Shown here in pieces: positions 42,070 through 51,947 of a stretch of 64,000 bases of DNA. The DNA lies in contig NZ_CP108529.1 of NCBI RefSeq assembly GCF_036002945.1, positions 7,311,001-7,375,000 of the forward strand. The letters run 5' to 3'. Positions within the stretch are counted from its first letter, which is position 1. Every line of letters begins with the position of its first letter. A program made the translations under genes and the position numbers. The DNA comes from Streptomyces sp. NBC_01224. GTDB lineage: Bacteria; Actinomycetota; Actinomycetes; Streptomycetales; Streptomycetaceae. The notes beneath the pieces were generated by a model that saw only the letters and a list, made by a program, of their open reading frames with translations, had not been told where the DNA came from and searched no databases.

Positions 42070-43751
42070 CCAGCATCGACCGCCGTACGTACAACGCTCT
42101 GTACGGTCCCACCACCGGTGACCGCATCCGGCTCGGCGACACCTCCCTCTGGGTCGAGGTCGAGGCCGACGACGGCACCCCCGGCGACGAACTGCTCGGC
42201 GGCTGCGGCAAGACCGTACGCGACGGGCTGCTGGCCTCGCCCCGCTCCGACCGGGACTCCGCCCTCGACATGGTGGTCGCCGGGGTCGTCCTCATGGACC
42301 CGGTTCTCGGCGTCCGCAAGACCGACATCGGCATCAAGGACGGCCGGATCGTCTCCGTCGGCGGCGTCGGCAACCCGGACGTGATGCCGGTCGAGTACGC
42401 CATCGACTCACACACCTCGGTCGTCCCCGGCGAAGGGCTGATCGCCACCCCCGGCATCGTGGACAGCCACGTCCATCTCTCCTCGCCCGAGGTGGCGCCC
42501 GCAGCGCTCGCGGCCGGAGTCACCACGCTCGTCGGCATGGGGCTCGGCGGGGTCTGGGAGATCGGCTGCAATCCGGCCCACAATCTGCACACCCTGATGA
42601 GCTCCTGGCAGGGCACCCCGCTCAACATCGCGTTCCTGGCCCGCGGTTCGTCCAGCTCCCGCACGCTGCTCGACGAGTCCGTGCTCGCCGGGGCCGGCGG
42701 CTTCAAGATCCATGAGGACTTCGGGGCCACCCCGCGCATCATCGACAACTGCCTCGACACCGCCGAGGCCGTCGATCTGCCGGTCGCCCTGCACACCGAC
42801 TCCATGAACGAGTCCGGCTATCTGCGCGACACCATCGGCTCCACCCGGGGCCGGACCGTGCACGCCTACCACGTGGAGGGCGGTGGAGGTCACCCCGATC
42901 TGCTGGAGATCCTCTCCGAGCCGAACATCCTGCCGTCGTCGACCACGCCGACCATCCCGTACACCCCGAACACGGTCGGGGAACTCTTCCCGATGACGAT
43001 GACCGTGCACCGGCAGAACCACCACTCCGCCAGCGATGTGGAGATCTCCAGGGGCCGTATCCGCGCCCATGCCATCGCCGCCGAGAACGCCCTGCACGAC
43101 CTCGGCGCGATCTCCATCGTCAACTCCGACTCCATGGGCATGGGCCGCATCGCCGAGACCGTCCGCCGCACCTGGCAGCTCGCCCACCTCCAGGCACTGG
43201 CGGCCGGGGAGGGCGGCGTCGAGCATCGCGCCAACCAGCGGGCCCTGCGCTACCTCGCCAAGATCACCCTCAACCCGGCGATCGCCCACGGCCTCGCGCA
43301 CGAGGTCGGCAGCGCCCAGGTGGGACGCCTCGCCGACCTGGTGCTCTGGCACCCCGCCTACTTCGGCTCGAAGCCCGAACTGGTCATCAAGGCCGGGTTC
43401 GTGGCGTGGGGCAACACGGGGTCCGGTTCGGGATCGACCCGGCTGACCCAGCCCCGTACGTACAAGCCCTACTTCGGCGCCCTGGGCCAGGCGCCCGCGC
43501 GGCTCTCCCGGATCTTCGTCGCCGAGGCCGCGCTGGCGGACCGGGCCGCCCGGGCGGCGCTGCCCAAGGGACTCACCTACGCGCCGATCCGCGGCTCCCG
43601 CGGTCTCACCCGCGCCGACATGCTCCACAACACCGCGACCCCGCACGTCCTGGTGCCCCGCGAACCGGCACCCGTCCTGGTCGACGGCGTCCCCACCGCA
43701 GCCCCCGCCGCCGACGCCGTGCCGCTCGCCCAGCTGCACCACCTCGCCTGA
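42066..43751 (+). CDS. ureC: Urease-like alpha subunit with altered flap
   Basis: A 561-residue UreC homologue. All Ni ligands are in place: the two His in DSHVHLSS, the carbamylated Lys in GGFKIHEDFG, His in VALHTDSMN, His in YHVEGGGGH, and Asp in NSDSMGMG. The active-site flap differs from the usual MVCHHLDP: it reads TVHRQNHH. Aligned without gaps to the Klebsiella enzyme, this changes Cys319 to Val, His321 to Arg and His312 to Leu, but keeps catalytic His320. Activity on urea is therefore plausible but uncertain; another amide substrate is possible. It is operonic with an amidohydrolase and a symporter. Confidence 0.88.
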   Translation: MTSIDRRTYNALYGPTTGDRIRLGDTSLWVEVEADDGTPGDELLGGCGKTVRDGLLASPRSDRDSALDMVVAGVVLMDPVLGVRKTDIGIKDGRIVSVGGVGNPDVMPVEYAIDSHTSVVPGEGLIATPGIVDSHVHLSSPEVAPAALAAGVTTLVGMGLGGVWEIGCNPAHNLHTLMSSWQGTPLNIAFLARGSSSSRTLLDESVLAGAGGFKIHEDFGATPRIIDNCLDTAEAVDLPVALHTDSMNESGYLRDTIGSTRGRTVHAYHVEGGGGHPDLLEILSEPNILPSSTTPTIPYTPNTVGELFPMTMTVHRQNHHSASDVEISRGRIRAHAIAAENALHDLGAISIVNSDSMGMGRIAETVRRTWQLAHLQALAAGEGGVEHRANQRALRYLAKITLNPAIAHGLAHEVGSAQVGRLADLVLWHPAYFGSKPELVIKAGFVAWGNTGSGSGSTRLTQPRTYKPYFGALGQAPARLSRIFVAEAALADRAARAALPKGLTYAPIRGSRGLTRADMLHNTATPHVLVPREPAPVLVDGVPTAAPAADAVPLAQLHHLA

Positions 43752-43770
43752 GCCCGAAAGACCTTCGCCC

Positions 43771-45513
43771 GTGAAACTCGATCTGCTGGTCCGCAACGCG
43801 AACATCCTGACCCTCGACGACGCCCGGCCCACCGCCCGCACGCTCGGGGCTCTGCACGGCCGCATCGTCGGGCTCGACGAGGAGGTCGAGCACCTCCCTG
43901 CCGCACGGGTCATCGACGCGGGTGGTGCCACGGTCGTGCCCGGCTTCAACGACGCCCACTGCCACACCGCGTGGTTCGGCCTCACCCTCACCCAGCTCGA
44001 CGTCTCCGGCGCACGGGCCGTCGACGAGGTGTACGACGCCGTGGCCGTGTACGCCGCCACGCTGCCCGAGGACGCCTGGGTGATCGGCGCCGGACTCGAC
44101 CACAACCGCACCGGTGGGCGCTACCCGCACCGCGACGCCCTCGACCGGGCCGCGGGCGGCCGGCGGGTGTGGCTGAAGCACACCTCCGGACACGCCTGCG
44201 TCGTCAACACCCCGGTGCTGCGCCTCGCGGGCATCCTGGCCGACGGCTTCACCGACCCGGACGGCGGGGTCGTCTCCCGCGACGAGGACGGCCGGCCCGA
44301 CGGACTCCTGGAGGAGACCGCCCAGCGCCTCGTGCAGCGGCATGTACTCCCGTACCCCGTGGAGACCGTCGCCGACGCTGTCGGAGCCGCCACCCGGCAC
44401 TACCTCACCGAAGGCATCACCAGCTTCACCGAGGCCGGCATCGGCGGCGGCTGGATCGGCCACACCCCGGTCGAAATCGCCGCCTACCAGCTCGCCCGCG
44501 ACACCGGCAGACTCCACACCCGCGCTCAGCTGATGGCCGCCTCCGACGTCCTGCACCCGCTGGTCTCGCACGCCGACGACGGCATCGGCCTCGGGCTCGA
44601 CCTCGGGATGCGCACCGGCTTCGGCGACGACCGGCTCTCCCTCGGACCCGTCAAGATCTTCCTGGACGGCTCCCTGCTCGGCCGGACCGCCGCCGTCACC
44701 GAACCCTTCTGCGGCTGCCCGCACAACGAGGCAGAGGCGGCCAACCCCACCGGATACCTCCAGAACGACGCCGATGCCATGACCGAAACCGTCGTCGCCG
44801 CCCACCGCTCCGGCTGGACCGTCGCCGCCCACGCCATCGGTGACCGGGCCGTCGACCTCGCGCTCGACGCATTCGCCCGCGCTCAGCGCGAGCTCCCGCG
44901 CCCCGGCGTGCACCACCGCATCGAGCATGCCGGAGTGGTCCGCCCCGACCAGCTCGGCCGGTTCGCCGAACTCGGCGTGATCCCCGTACCGCAGCACAAC
45001 TTCCTGCCGCCGTTCGGCGACGCCATGGCCGAGTCGCTCGGCGCGCAGCGCACCGCCTGGTCCTACCGGCTGCGCTCGCTGCTCGACCTCGGCCTGCCCG
45101 TACCCGGCAGCTCCGACCGGCCTGTCGCCCCCGGCGCCCCGCTGCCCGCCATCCAGGCCATGGTGCAGCGGCGCACCGGCTCGGGCGCCGTGTACGGGCC
45201 CGACGAGCGCGTCCCGGTCCTCGACGCCCTGCGCGCCTGGACCGAGGGTTCCGCCCGCGCCACCGGCTGCGGCGGCCGCAAGGGGCGCCTCGTCCCCGGG
45301 CAGCTCGCCGACCTCACGATCCTCGACGCCGACCCGCTCCGCACCGATCCGGACCGGATCGGCTCGCTCCAGGTCCTCGCGACCGTCGTCGACGGCGATC
45401 CCGTCCACGACCCGCACGGCCTCGCGGCCCAGGCCGCCACCCGCACACCCGTACAGCCCGTTCCCCCGTCCCCTCAAGGCCACCAGGCCCTCCGTCCCCA
45501 GGAGAACGTGTGA
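43771..45513 (+). CDS. YtcJ-like amidohydrolase
   Basis: A 580-residue Amidohydro_3 family enzyme. It carries the metal-binding GFNDAHCHTAWFG near residue 60, a long helical insertion, WLKHTSGHACVVN, KIFLDGSLLGRTAAVTEPF, AAHAIGDRAVD, HHRIEHAGVV and the late SSDRPVAPGAPL Asp motif. Relatives hydrolyse N-formyl or cyclic amide compounds. It starts with GTG 19 bp after ureC and overlaps the MFS gene as GTGA. It may generate the urea-like product used by the urease-like complex, which is inference from the operon only. Confidence 0.87.
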   Translation: MKLDLLVRNANILTLDDARPTARTLGALHGRIVGLDEEVEHLPAARVIDAGGATVVPGFNDAHCHTAWFGLTLTQLDVSGARAVDEVYDAVAVYAATLPEDAWVIGAGLDHNRTGGRYPHRDALDRAAGGRRVWLKHTSGHACVVNTPVLRLAGILADGFTDPDGGVVSRDEDGRPDGLLEETAQRLVQRHVLPYPVETVADAVGAATRHYLTEGITSFTEAGIGGGWIGHTPVEIAAYQLARDTGRLHTRAQLMAASDVLHPLVSHADDGIGLGLDLGMRTGFGDDRLSLGPVKIFLDGSLLGRTAAVTEPFCGCPHNEAEAANPTGYLQNDADAMTETVVAAHRSGWTVAAHAIGDRAVDLALDAFARAQRELPRPGVHHRIEHAGVVRPDQLGRFAELGVIPVPQHNFLPPFGDAMAESLGAQRTAWSYRLRSLLDLGLPVPGSSDRPVAPGAPLPAIQAMVQRRTGSGAVYGPDERVPVLDALRAWTEGSARATGCGGRKGRLVPGQLADLTILDADPLRTDPDRIGSLQVLATVVDGDPVHDPHGLAAQAATRTPVQPVPPSPQGHQALRPQENV

Positions 45514-46832
45514 GCTCGCCCGACATCAAGGACATCCGGCGACTGCTGATAGCCGCCTTCACCGGCACCGCCCTGGAGTGGTACGACTACTTCCTCTACG
45601 GCACCGCCGCCGCCCTGGTCTTCAACCGGCTCTTCTTCCCCGAGCTGGACCCGGCCGTGGGCACCATCGCGTCCTTCGTCACCTTCGCCGTGGGCTTCGT
45701 CGCCCGACCCATCGGCGCGGCCGTCTTCGGCCACATCGGCGACCGGTACGGCCGCAAGGTCGCCCTGATCATCACCGTGGTGATGATGGGCGTCACCACC
45801 GGCTGCATCGGCCTGCTGCCCAGCTACGCCACCATCGGCATCTGGGCCCCCGCCCTCCTCGCACTCCTCCGCTTCCTGCAGGGCATCTCGGTCGGCGGTG
45901 AGTGGAGCGGCGCCATGCTGCTCACGCTGGAGCACACCCCGAAGGAGAAGCACGGCAGCTACTCCTCGATCCCGCAGCTCGGCTCGCCCGTCGGCACCCT
46001 GATCTCGTCCGGCGCGTTCGCCCTCGTCGGGATGCTGCCCGACGACTCCTTCTACTCCTGGGGCTGGCGCCTGCCGTTCCTCGCCGCGTTCCCGCTGCTC
46101 GGCTTCGCGCTCTACATGCGGCTGCGGATCGAGGAGTCGCCGGTCTTCCACGCGATGCTCGCCGACGCCGAGAAGAACGGTCCGAAGCCCGCACCGCTCA
46201 TCGAGGCGTTCCGCCGCACCTGGGGCCGCATGATCATCGGCATCGGCGCGGCCCTGCTCGGCGTCGGCGGCTTCTTCCTGATGACCACGTTCATCATTTC
46301 GTACGGCACCGACGAGCTGGGCATCGACAAGTCCGTGATGCTGAACGCCACCGTCATCGGCTCGGTCGTCGAGATCGTCGTGCTCGTCGTGGCGGGGCGG
46401 ATCGCCGACCGGATCGGCGCCTGGACGGTCTGTGCCATCGGCGGCCTCGTCACGATGGCCGTCGCCTTCCCGGCCTTCTGGCTCGTCGACACCGGCAAGC
46501 CCGCACTGGTCTACCTCGGGGTGGGGCTCGGGATCGGCGCACTCTCCATTCCGTACGCCCCCATCGGCGCCGTGGTCTCCGGAATGTTCCCCGAGGCGTT
46601 CCGCTACAGCGCCGTCGCGATGTCCTACAACCTCGCCGGCGTCGTGGCCGGATTCGTACCGCTGCTCGCCACCTCGCTGACCGGCGCGGCGAACGGTGCC
46701 TCGTGGGGTGCGGCCCTGCTCCTGATGGTGATCGCGGCCTGCACGGCCGCCGGATCGTTCGCCTCCGGATCGCTCATGAGGCGTGAACGGGCGGCCCGGC
46801 CGGCCGGGAACCGCGTCGAGGTCGCCGTCTGA
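45510..46832 (+). CDS. MFS metabolite:H+ symporter
   Basis: A 440-residue transporter with 12 predicted helices. It starts RLLIAAFTGTALEWYDYFLY, the mark of the metabolite:H+ symporter (ShiA/ProP/KgtP) group, with RPIGAAVFGHIGDRYGRK between helices 2 and 3 and FLQGISVGGEWSGAML later. It probably imports the substrate of the urease-like operon. The GTG overlaps the amidohydrolase stop, so it is the last gene of a four-gene coupled operon. Confidence 0.9.
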   Translation: MSSPDIKDIRRLLIAAFTGTALEWYDYFLYGTAAALVFNRLFFPELDPAVGTIASFVTFAVGFVARPIGAAVFGHIGDRYGRKVALIITVVMMGVTTGCIGLLPSYATIGIWAPALLALLRFLQGISVGGEWSGAMLLTLEHTPKEKHGSYSSIPQLGSPVGTLISSGAFALVGMLPDDSFYSWGWRLPFLAAFPLLGFALYMRLRIEESPVFHAMLADAEKNGPKPAPLIEAFRRTWGRMIIGIGAALLGVGGFFLMTTFIISYGTDELGIDKSVMLNATVIGSVVEIVVLVVAGRIADRIGAWTVCAIGGLVTMAVAFPAFWLVDTGKPALVYLGVGLGIGALSIPYAPIGAVVSGMFPEAFRYSAVAMSYNLAGVVAGFVPLLATSLTGAANGASWGAALLLMVIAACTAAGSFASGSLMRRERAARPAGNRVEVAV

Positions 46833-46970
46833 CCGACACCATGCCCCGTACCCCGCCCAACGGCGGACCGCAGCAGTGCGCCCCCGCAGGGTGTCGCTCC
46901 GTCACCGACGACTAGTAGGGTGACGAACTCGGGGGCCCACTGCACCGGTTCGAGAGGTGGGGTACGGGAT

Positions 46971-48134
46971 ATGGCTGTCGGCATGAGCAGGCCGCGCGAG
47001 ACACACGCGGCCGTCGTGCGCGCCGGTGAAGGCCCCGGCACGGCGGGCGAACCGGCCGAAGGGCCGGACCTCGGACCCGTCGATGCGACCGTCGATCCCG
47101 ACGACCTCCCCGACGGCCTGGTCATCGCAGACGAGACCGGCCGGGTCATCTGCTTCAACTCCGCGGCCGCCCGGATCACCGCCGTGCCCCGGGCCGCCGC
47201 TCTCGGCCGCCCCCTGGAGCACGCGCTGCCGCTGGAGGACCTCAAGGGCCGCCGCTGGTGGGCGCTGACCGATCCGTACGGCGGCCTCGCCACCCGAGTC
47301 GGTCAGCCCGAGCGCAATCTGCTGCTGCCCGGCGGCCGCGAGGTCCTGGTCTCCGCACGGTACGTACGAGAGCACCCGACCGGTCCCGTACGCCGTCTGG
47401 TGATCTCGCTGCGCGGCACCGAGGCCCGCCGCCGCACCGAACGCAGCCACGCCGAGCTGATCGCGATCGTCGCCCACGAGCTGCGCTCCCCGCTGACCTC
47501 CGTCAAGGGCTTCACCGCGACCCTCCTCGCCAAATGGGAACGGTTCACCGACGACCAGAAGCGCCTGATGCTGGAGACCGTCGACGCCGACGCGGGCCGC
47601 GTCACCCGGCTCATCGCCGAACTGCTCGACATCTCCCGGATCGACTCCGGCCGGCTGGAGCTGCGACGGCAGCCCGTGGACCTCTCCGCCGCCGTCGAAC
47701 GCCACATCCAGGCCCTCACCGCGAACGGCCAGACCCCCGACCGCTTCCTCGTCCGTACCTGCCAGCCGCTGCCCGCGGTCTGGGCCGACCCGGACAAGGT
47801 CGACCAGGTGCTCGGCAACCTGCTGGAAAACGCGGTGCGCCACGGCGAGGGAACCGTCACCATTGAAGTCGCACCCGCACCCGCGAAGAGCGACGAGAAG
47901 GGAACGTCCGTCACCGTGAGCGACGAAGGCCCCGGCATCCCCGAGGAGTCGATGGGCCGTGTCTTCACCCGCTTCTGGCGGGGGAGCAAGCGCGGCGGTA
48001 CGGGCCTGGGCCTCTACATCGTCAAGGGCATCGTCGAGGCGCACGGCGGCACGATCACGGTCGGCCGCGGCCCCGGCGGCGGCGCGGAATTCCGATTTAT
48101 CCTGCCCGTGAGCACGCCGGCCTACCTGGCCTGA
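46971..48134 (+). CDS. Soluble PAS-domain histidine kinase
   Basis: A 387-residue kinase without membrane helices. A PAS-like domain spans residues 45-150 (LPDGLVIADETGRVICFNSA). HisKA carries the phospho-acceptor His in IVAHELRSPLTSVKGF (about residue 166). HATPase_c carries the N box NLLENAVRHGEG, G1 DEGPGIPEE, F box FTRFWRGS and G2 GGTGLGLYIV. No response regulator is adjacent, so it is an orphan. The ATG at 46971 is preferred over 46920. The same kinase precedes pheST in S. coelicolor to my recall. Confidence 0.9.
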   Translation: MAVGMSRPRETHAAVVRAGEGPGTAGEPAEGPDLGPVDATVDPDDLPDGLVIADETGRVICFNSAAARITAVPRAAALGRPLEHALPLEDLKGRRWWALTDPYGGLATRVGQPERNLLLPGGREVLVSARYVREHPTGPVRRLVISLRGTEARRRTERSHAELIAIVAHELRSPLTSVKGFTATLLAKWERFTDDQKRLMLETVDADAGRVTRLIAELLDISRIDSGRLELRRQPVDLSAAVERHIQALTANGQTPDRFLVRTCQPLPAVWADPDKVDQVLGNLLENAVRHGEGTVTIEVAPAPAKSDEKGTSVTVSDEGPGIPEESMGRVFTRFWRGSKRGGTGLGLYIVKGIVEAHGGTITVGRGPGGGAEFRFILPVSTPAYLA

Positions 48135-48280
48135 GCAGCCCACGGGCCTCCCACACATCCTGTGACCCTTAGACTCGACCTTTGGCACCTTTGCGTCCTC
48201 CAGCCGTCGAGCGGGGCCATGGGGGTCCGGGGATATCCCCCGGTAAGCGCAGTACCAGCCAATCGGAAGCACGGGAAGAG

Positions 48281-49408
48281 ATGTCGGCACCGAACAAGTC
48301 GTACGACCCAGTCGAGGTCGAGGCACTGAAACCGGAAGAGATCGAGCGCATGCGGGACGAGGCGTTCGCCGCCTTCGCCGCCGCCGGTGACCTCGACGCG
48401 CTCGCCCAGGCGAAGACCGCGCACACCGGTGGTACCTCGCCCCTGTCGCTCGCCAACCGGGAGATCGGCGCACTGCCGCCGCAGGCCAAGGCCGAGGCGG
48501 GCAAGCGCGTGGGCCAGGCCCGCGGCGCCGTGAGCAAGGCCCTCGCCGCCCGTCAGGCGGAGCTGGAGGCCGAGCGGGACGCCCGCGTGCTGGTCGAGGA
48601 GGCGGTGGATGTCACGCTGCCCTACGACCGCACCCCGGCCGGCGCCCGCCACCCGCTGACGACCTTCATGGAGCGCGTCGCGGACGTCTTCGTGGCCATG
48701 GGCTACGAGGTCGCGGAGGGCCCCGAGGTCGAGGCGGAGTGGTTCAACTTCGACGCCCTGAACTTCGTGCCCGACCACCCGGCCCGGCAGATGCAGGACA
48801 CCTTCTTCGTCCAGGGCGCCGACGGTGCCAAGAACGACGAGTCCGGTGTCGTGCTGCGCACGCACACCTCGCCGGTACAGGCCCGCACCCTGCTCGACCG
48901 TGAGCCCCCCGTCTACGTCGTCTGCCCCGGCCGCGTCTACCGCACCGACGAGCTCGACGCGACGCACACCCCGGTCTTCCACCAGATCGAGCTGCTCGCC
49001 GTCGACGAGGGCCTCACCATGGCCGACCTCAAGGGCACCCTCGACCACATGGTCCAGGCGCTCTTCGGCCCGGACATGAAGACCCGGCTCCGGCCGAACT
49101 TCTTCCCGTTCACCGAGCCGTCCGCCGAGATGGACATGGTCTGCTACGTCTGCCGCGGCGCCTCCGTCGGCAACCCGGACCGCCCCTGCCGCACCTGCGG
49201 CAGCGAGGGCTGGATCGAGCTCGGCGGCTGCGGCATGGTCAACCCCAAGGTGCTCATCGCCTGCGGTGTCGACCCCAAGAAGTACAGCGGATTCGCCTTC
49301 GGGTTCGGCATCGAACGGATGCTGATGTTCCGCCACAACGTCGAAGACATGCGAGACATGGTCGAGGGTGACGTCCGGTTCACCCGGCCGTTCGGGATGG
49401 AGATCTGA
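48281..49408 (+). CDS. pheS: Phenylalanine-tRNA ligase alpha subunit
   Basis: A 375-residue class II synthetase subunit. After an N-terminal coiled coil (residues 10-100) come motif 1 around HPLTTFMERVADVFVAMGYE, motif 2 with VVLRTHTSPVQART then VYRTDELDATHTPVFHQIE, and motif 3 GFAFGFGIERMLM near the end. It charges tRNA-Phe together with PheT. GGGAAGAG precedes the ATG. It overlaps pheT by one base. The leader (48135-48280) has short stems but I see no T-box. Confidence 0.96.
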   Translation: MSAPNKSYDPVEVEALKPEEIERMRDEAFAAFAAAGDLDALAQAKTAHTGGTSPLSLANREIGALPPQAKAEAGKRVGQARGAVSKALAARQAELEAERDARVLVEEAVDVTLPYDRTPAGARHPLTTFMERVADVFVAMGYEVAEGPEVEAEWFNFDALNFVPDHPARQMQDTFFVQGADGAKNDESGVVLRTHTSPVQARTLLDREPPVYVVCPGRVYRTDELDATHTPVFHQIELLAVDEGLTMADLKGTLDHMVQALFGPDMKTRLRPNFFPFTEPSAEMDMVCYVCRGASVGNPDRPCRTCGSEGWIELGGCGMVNPKVLIACGVDPKKYSGFAFGFGIERMLMFRHNVEDMRDMVEGDVRFTRPFGMEI

Positions 49409-51921
49409 TGCGCGTCCCGCTTTCCTGGCTGCGGGAGTACGTCGACCTGCCGGCGACGGAGACCGGCCGTGATGTACAGGCCAAGCTCGTCGCCGTGGGT
49501 CTGGAGGTCGAGACCGTCGAGCAGATCGGTGCCGGCCTCAAGGGCCCGCTGGTCGTCGGACAGGTACTGACCATCGAGGAGTTGGAGGGCTTCAAGAAGC
49601 CCATCCGCTTCTGCACGGTCGACGTCGGCAACGCCAACGGCACCGGCGAGCCGCAGGAGATCGTCTGCGGAGCCCGTAACTTCTCCGTCGGCGACAAGGT
49701 CGTCGTGGTCCTCCCGGGCGCCATCCTGCCCGGCGACTTCGCGATCGCCGCACGCAAGACGTACGGCAAGACCTCGCACGGCATGATCTGCTCCACCGAC
49801 GAGCTCGGCATGGGCGACGACGGCACGCACGGCATCATCGTGCTGCCGCCGGAGCACGAGGTCGGCACCGACGCGATCGAGCTGCTCCAGCTCGTCGACG
49901 AGGTCCTCGACATCGCCGTCACGCCGGACCGCGGCTACTGCCTGTCCATGCGTGGCGTCGCCCGCGAGACCGCCATCGCGTACGGGCTGCCGCTGCGCGA
50001 CCCGGCCCTCCTCGACGTGCCCGCGCCGAACGCGTTCGGCTACCCGGTCAAGATCGCCGACCCGATCGGCTGCGACAGATTCACCGCGCGCACCGTCGTC
50101 GGCCTGCAGCCCGAGACACGCTCCCCGATCTGGCTGCAGCGCAGGCTGCAGAAGGCCGGCATGCGCCCGATCTCGCTCGCGGTCGACATCACCAACTACG
50201 TGATGCTGGAGCTCGGCCAGCCGCTGCACGCCTACGACCGCACCCGCATCGACGGGCCGATCGGCGTGCGCCGCGCCCAGCAGGGCGAGAAGCTCACCAC
50301 CCTCGACGGCACGGTCCGCGTCCTGGACGCCGAGGACCTGGTCATCACCGACAACCGCGGGCCGATCGGCCTCGCGGGTGTCATGGGCGGAGCCAACACC
50401 GAGATCGCGGACGTCCAGGAAGACACGCACAGCACCACCGAGGTCGTCATCGAGGCCGCGCACTTCGACGCGATCTCGATCGCCCGGACCGCGCGCCGCC
50501 ACAAGCTGTCCTCCGAGGCGTCCAAGCGCTTCGAGCGCGGCGCCGACCCGCAGGCCGCGGCCGCCGCCGCACAACGCACCGTCGACCTGCTGGTGCTGCT
50601 CGCCGGCGGCACCGCCGAGGCCGGGGTCACCGAGGTCAGCGCCCCGTCCGCGCCCCGCACCATCACGATGTCCGCGGACCACCCCGACCGGGTGGCCGGT
50701 GTCGCCTACGGCCGCGAGACCGTCGTGCGCCGCCTCCAGCAGGTCGGCTGCGACGTCTACGGGCAGGACGAGCTCCTCGTCACCGTGCCGTCCTGGCGAC
50801 CCGACCTGAGCGAGCCGAACGACCTCGCCGAAGAGGTCATCCGTCTCGAGGGCTACGAGAACCTCCCGTCCACCCTCCCGACGCCGCCGTCCGGCCGCGG
50901 GCTCACCGACCGCCAGCGGCTGCACCGCAGGATCGGCCGGGCGCTCGCCGGAGCCGGCTACGTCGAGGCGCTGAACTACCCGTTCATCGGCGACGCCGTG
51001 CTCGACCGGCTCGGGATCGACGCCGACGACGCCCGCCGCCGTACGGTCGAGCTCGTCAACCCGCTCTCCGACGAGGAGCCGGCGATGCGCACCACGCTGC
51101 TGCCGGGCCTGCTCGGCGCGCTGCGGCGCAACGACGGCCGTGGCAGCCACGACCTCGCGCTCTTCGAGACCGGCCTGGTCTTCAGGCCGACCGGCAGCGA
51201 GACGAAGGCGGTACGGCTGCCCGTCGACCGCCGTCCCACCGACGAGGAGATCGCGGGGCTCAACGCCACGCTGCCGCGTCAGCCGCGCCGCGCCGCGGTC
51301 GTCCTGGCGGGCGCCCGCGAGCAGGCCGGCTGGTGGGGCAAGGGCCGTCCGGCCGACTGGGCGGACTCCATCGAGGCCGCTCGTACGATCGCCCGTGAGG
51401 CGGGCGTCGAGGTGACCGTCCGGAGCGACCAGCACGCGCCGTGGCACCCGGGCCGCTGCGCCGCGCTGTACGTCACGGCGAACGGCGAGGAGACCCTCTT
51501 CGGGCACGCCGGTGAGCTGCACCCGCGCGTCATCAAGGAGCTCCACCTGCCGGAGCGCACCTGCGCCATGGAGGTCGAGCTCGATGTCCTGGAGCAGGCT
51601 GTCGACGGCGCGCTCCGGGCGCCCCGGATCTCCGCCTTCCCGGTGGCGACCCAGGACGTCGCGCTGATCGTCGCCGAGAGCGTCCCCGCCGCCGAGGTGG
51701 AGCAGGCGCTGCGTGCGGGCGCGGGTGAACTCCTCGAATCGCTGCGGCTGTTCGACGTCTTCACCGGCGACCAGATCGGGGCGGGCCGCAAGTCCCTGGC
51801 GTACGCGCTGCGCTTCCGCGCAGCGGACCGCACGCTGACCGTGGACGAGGCCACGGCTGCCCGCGACGCGGCGGTGGCCCTGGCCGCCGAGCGGACGGGC
51901 GCGGTACTGCGGGGCGTGTAA
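49408..51921 (+). CDS. pheT: Phenylalanine-tRNA ligase beta subunit
   Basis: An 837-residue PheT. In order it has the tRNA-binding OB domain (ICGARNFSVGDKVVVVLPGA), the B3/B4 editing domain (residues 210-390, with LEDL-like VLDAEDLVITDNRGPIGLAG), B5 (residues 400-480), and the C-terminal ferredoxin-like anticodon domain (residues 740-837, RISAFPVATQDVALIV). It pairs with PheS in an alpha2-beta2 enzyme and hydrolyses Tyr-tRNA-Phe. The operon ends at a strong hairpin 27 bp downstream. Confidence 0.96.
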   Translation: MRVPLSWLREYVDLPATETGRDVQAKLVAVGLEVETVEQIGAGLKGPLVVGQVLTIEELEGFKKPIRFCTVDVGNANGTGEPQEIVCGARNFSVGDKVVVVLPGAILPGDFAIAARKTYGKTSHGMICSTDELGMGDDGTHGIIVLPPEHEVGTDAIELLQLVDEVLDIAVTPDRGYCLSMRGVARETAIAYGLPLRDPALLDVPAPNAFGYPVKIADPIGCDRFTARTVVGLQPETRSPIWLQRRLQKAGMRPISLAVDITNYVMLELGQPLHAYDRTRIDGPIGVRRAQQGEKLTTLDGTVRVLDAEDLVITDNRGPIGLAGVMGGANTEIADVQEDTHSTTEVVIEAAHFDAISIARTARRHKLSSEASKRFERGADPQAAAAAAQRTVDLLVLLAGGTAEAGVTEVSAPSAPRTITMSADHPDRVAGVAYGRETVVRRLQQVGCDVYGQDELLVTVPSWRPDLSEPNDLAEEVIRLEGYENLPSTLPTPPSGRGLTDRQRLHRRIGRALAGAGYVEALNYPFIGDAVLDRLGIDADDARRRTVELVNPLSDEEPAMRTTLLPGLLGALRRNDGRGSHDLALFETGLVFRPTGSETKAVRLPVDRRPTDEEIAGLNATLPRQPRRAAVVLAGAREQAGWWGKGRPADWADSIEAARTIAREAGVEVTVRSDQHAPWHPGRCAALYVTANGEETLFGHAGELHPRVIKELHLPERTCAMEVELDVLEQAVDGALRAPRISAFPVATQDVALIVAESVPAAEVEQALRAGAGELLESLRLFDVFTGDQIGAGRKSLAYALRFRAADRTLTVDEATAARDAAVALAAERTGAVLRGV

Positions 51922-51947
51922 CGCCTCATCCGGCACACATCATGAAA

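Noticed and set aside
48135..48280. A T-box leader before pheST.
   Set aside because: There is no T-box core sequence or specifier-loop structure; T-boxes on aminoacyl-tRNA synthetases are mainly a Firmicutes feature, and in actinomycetes mostly on ileS.
49144..51936. A 930-codon minus-strand frame opposite pheT.
   Set aside because: pheT is unambiguous on the plus strand; the antisense frame has no family resemblance.
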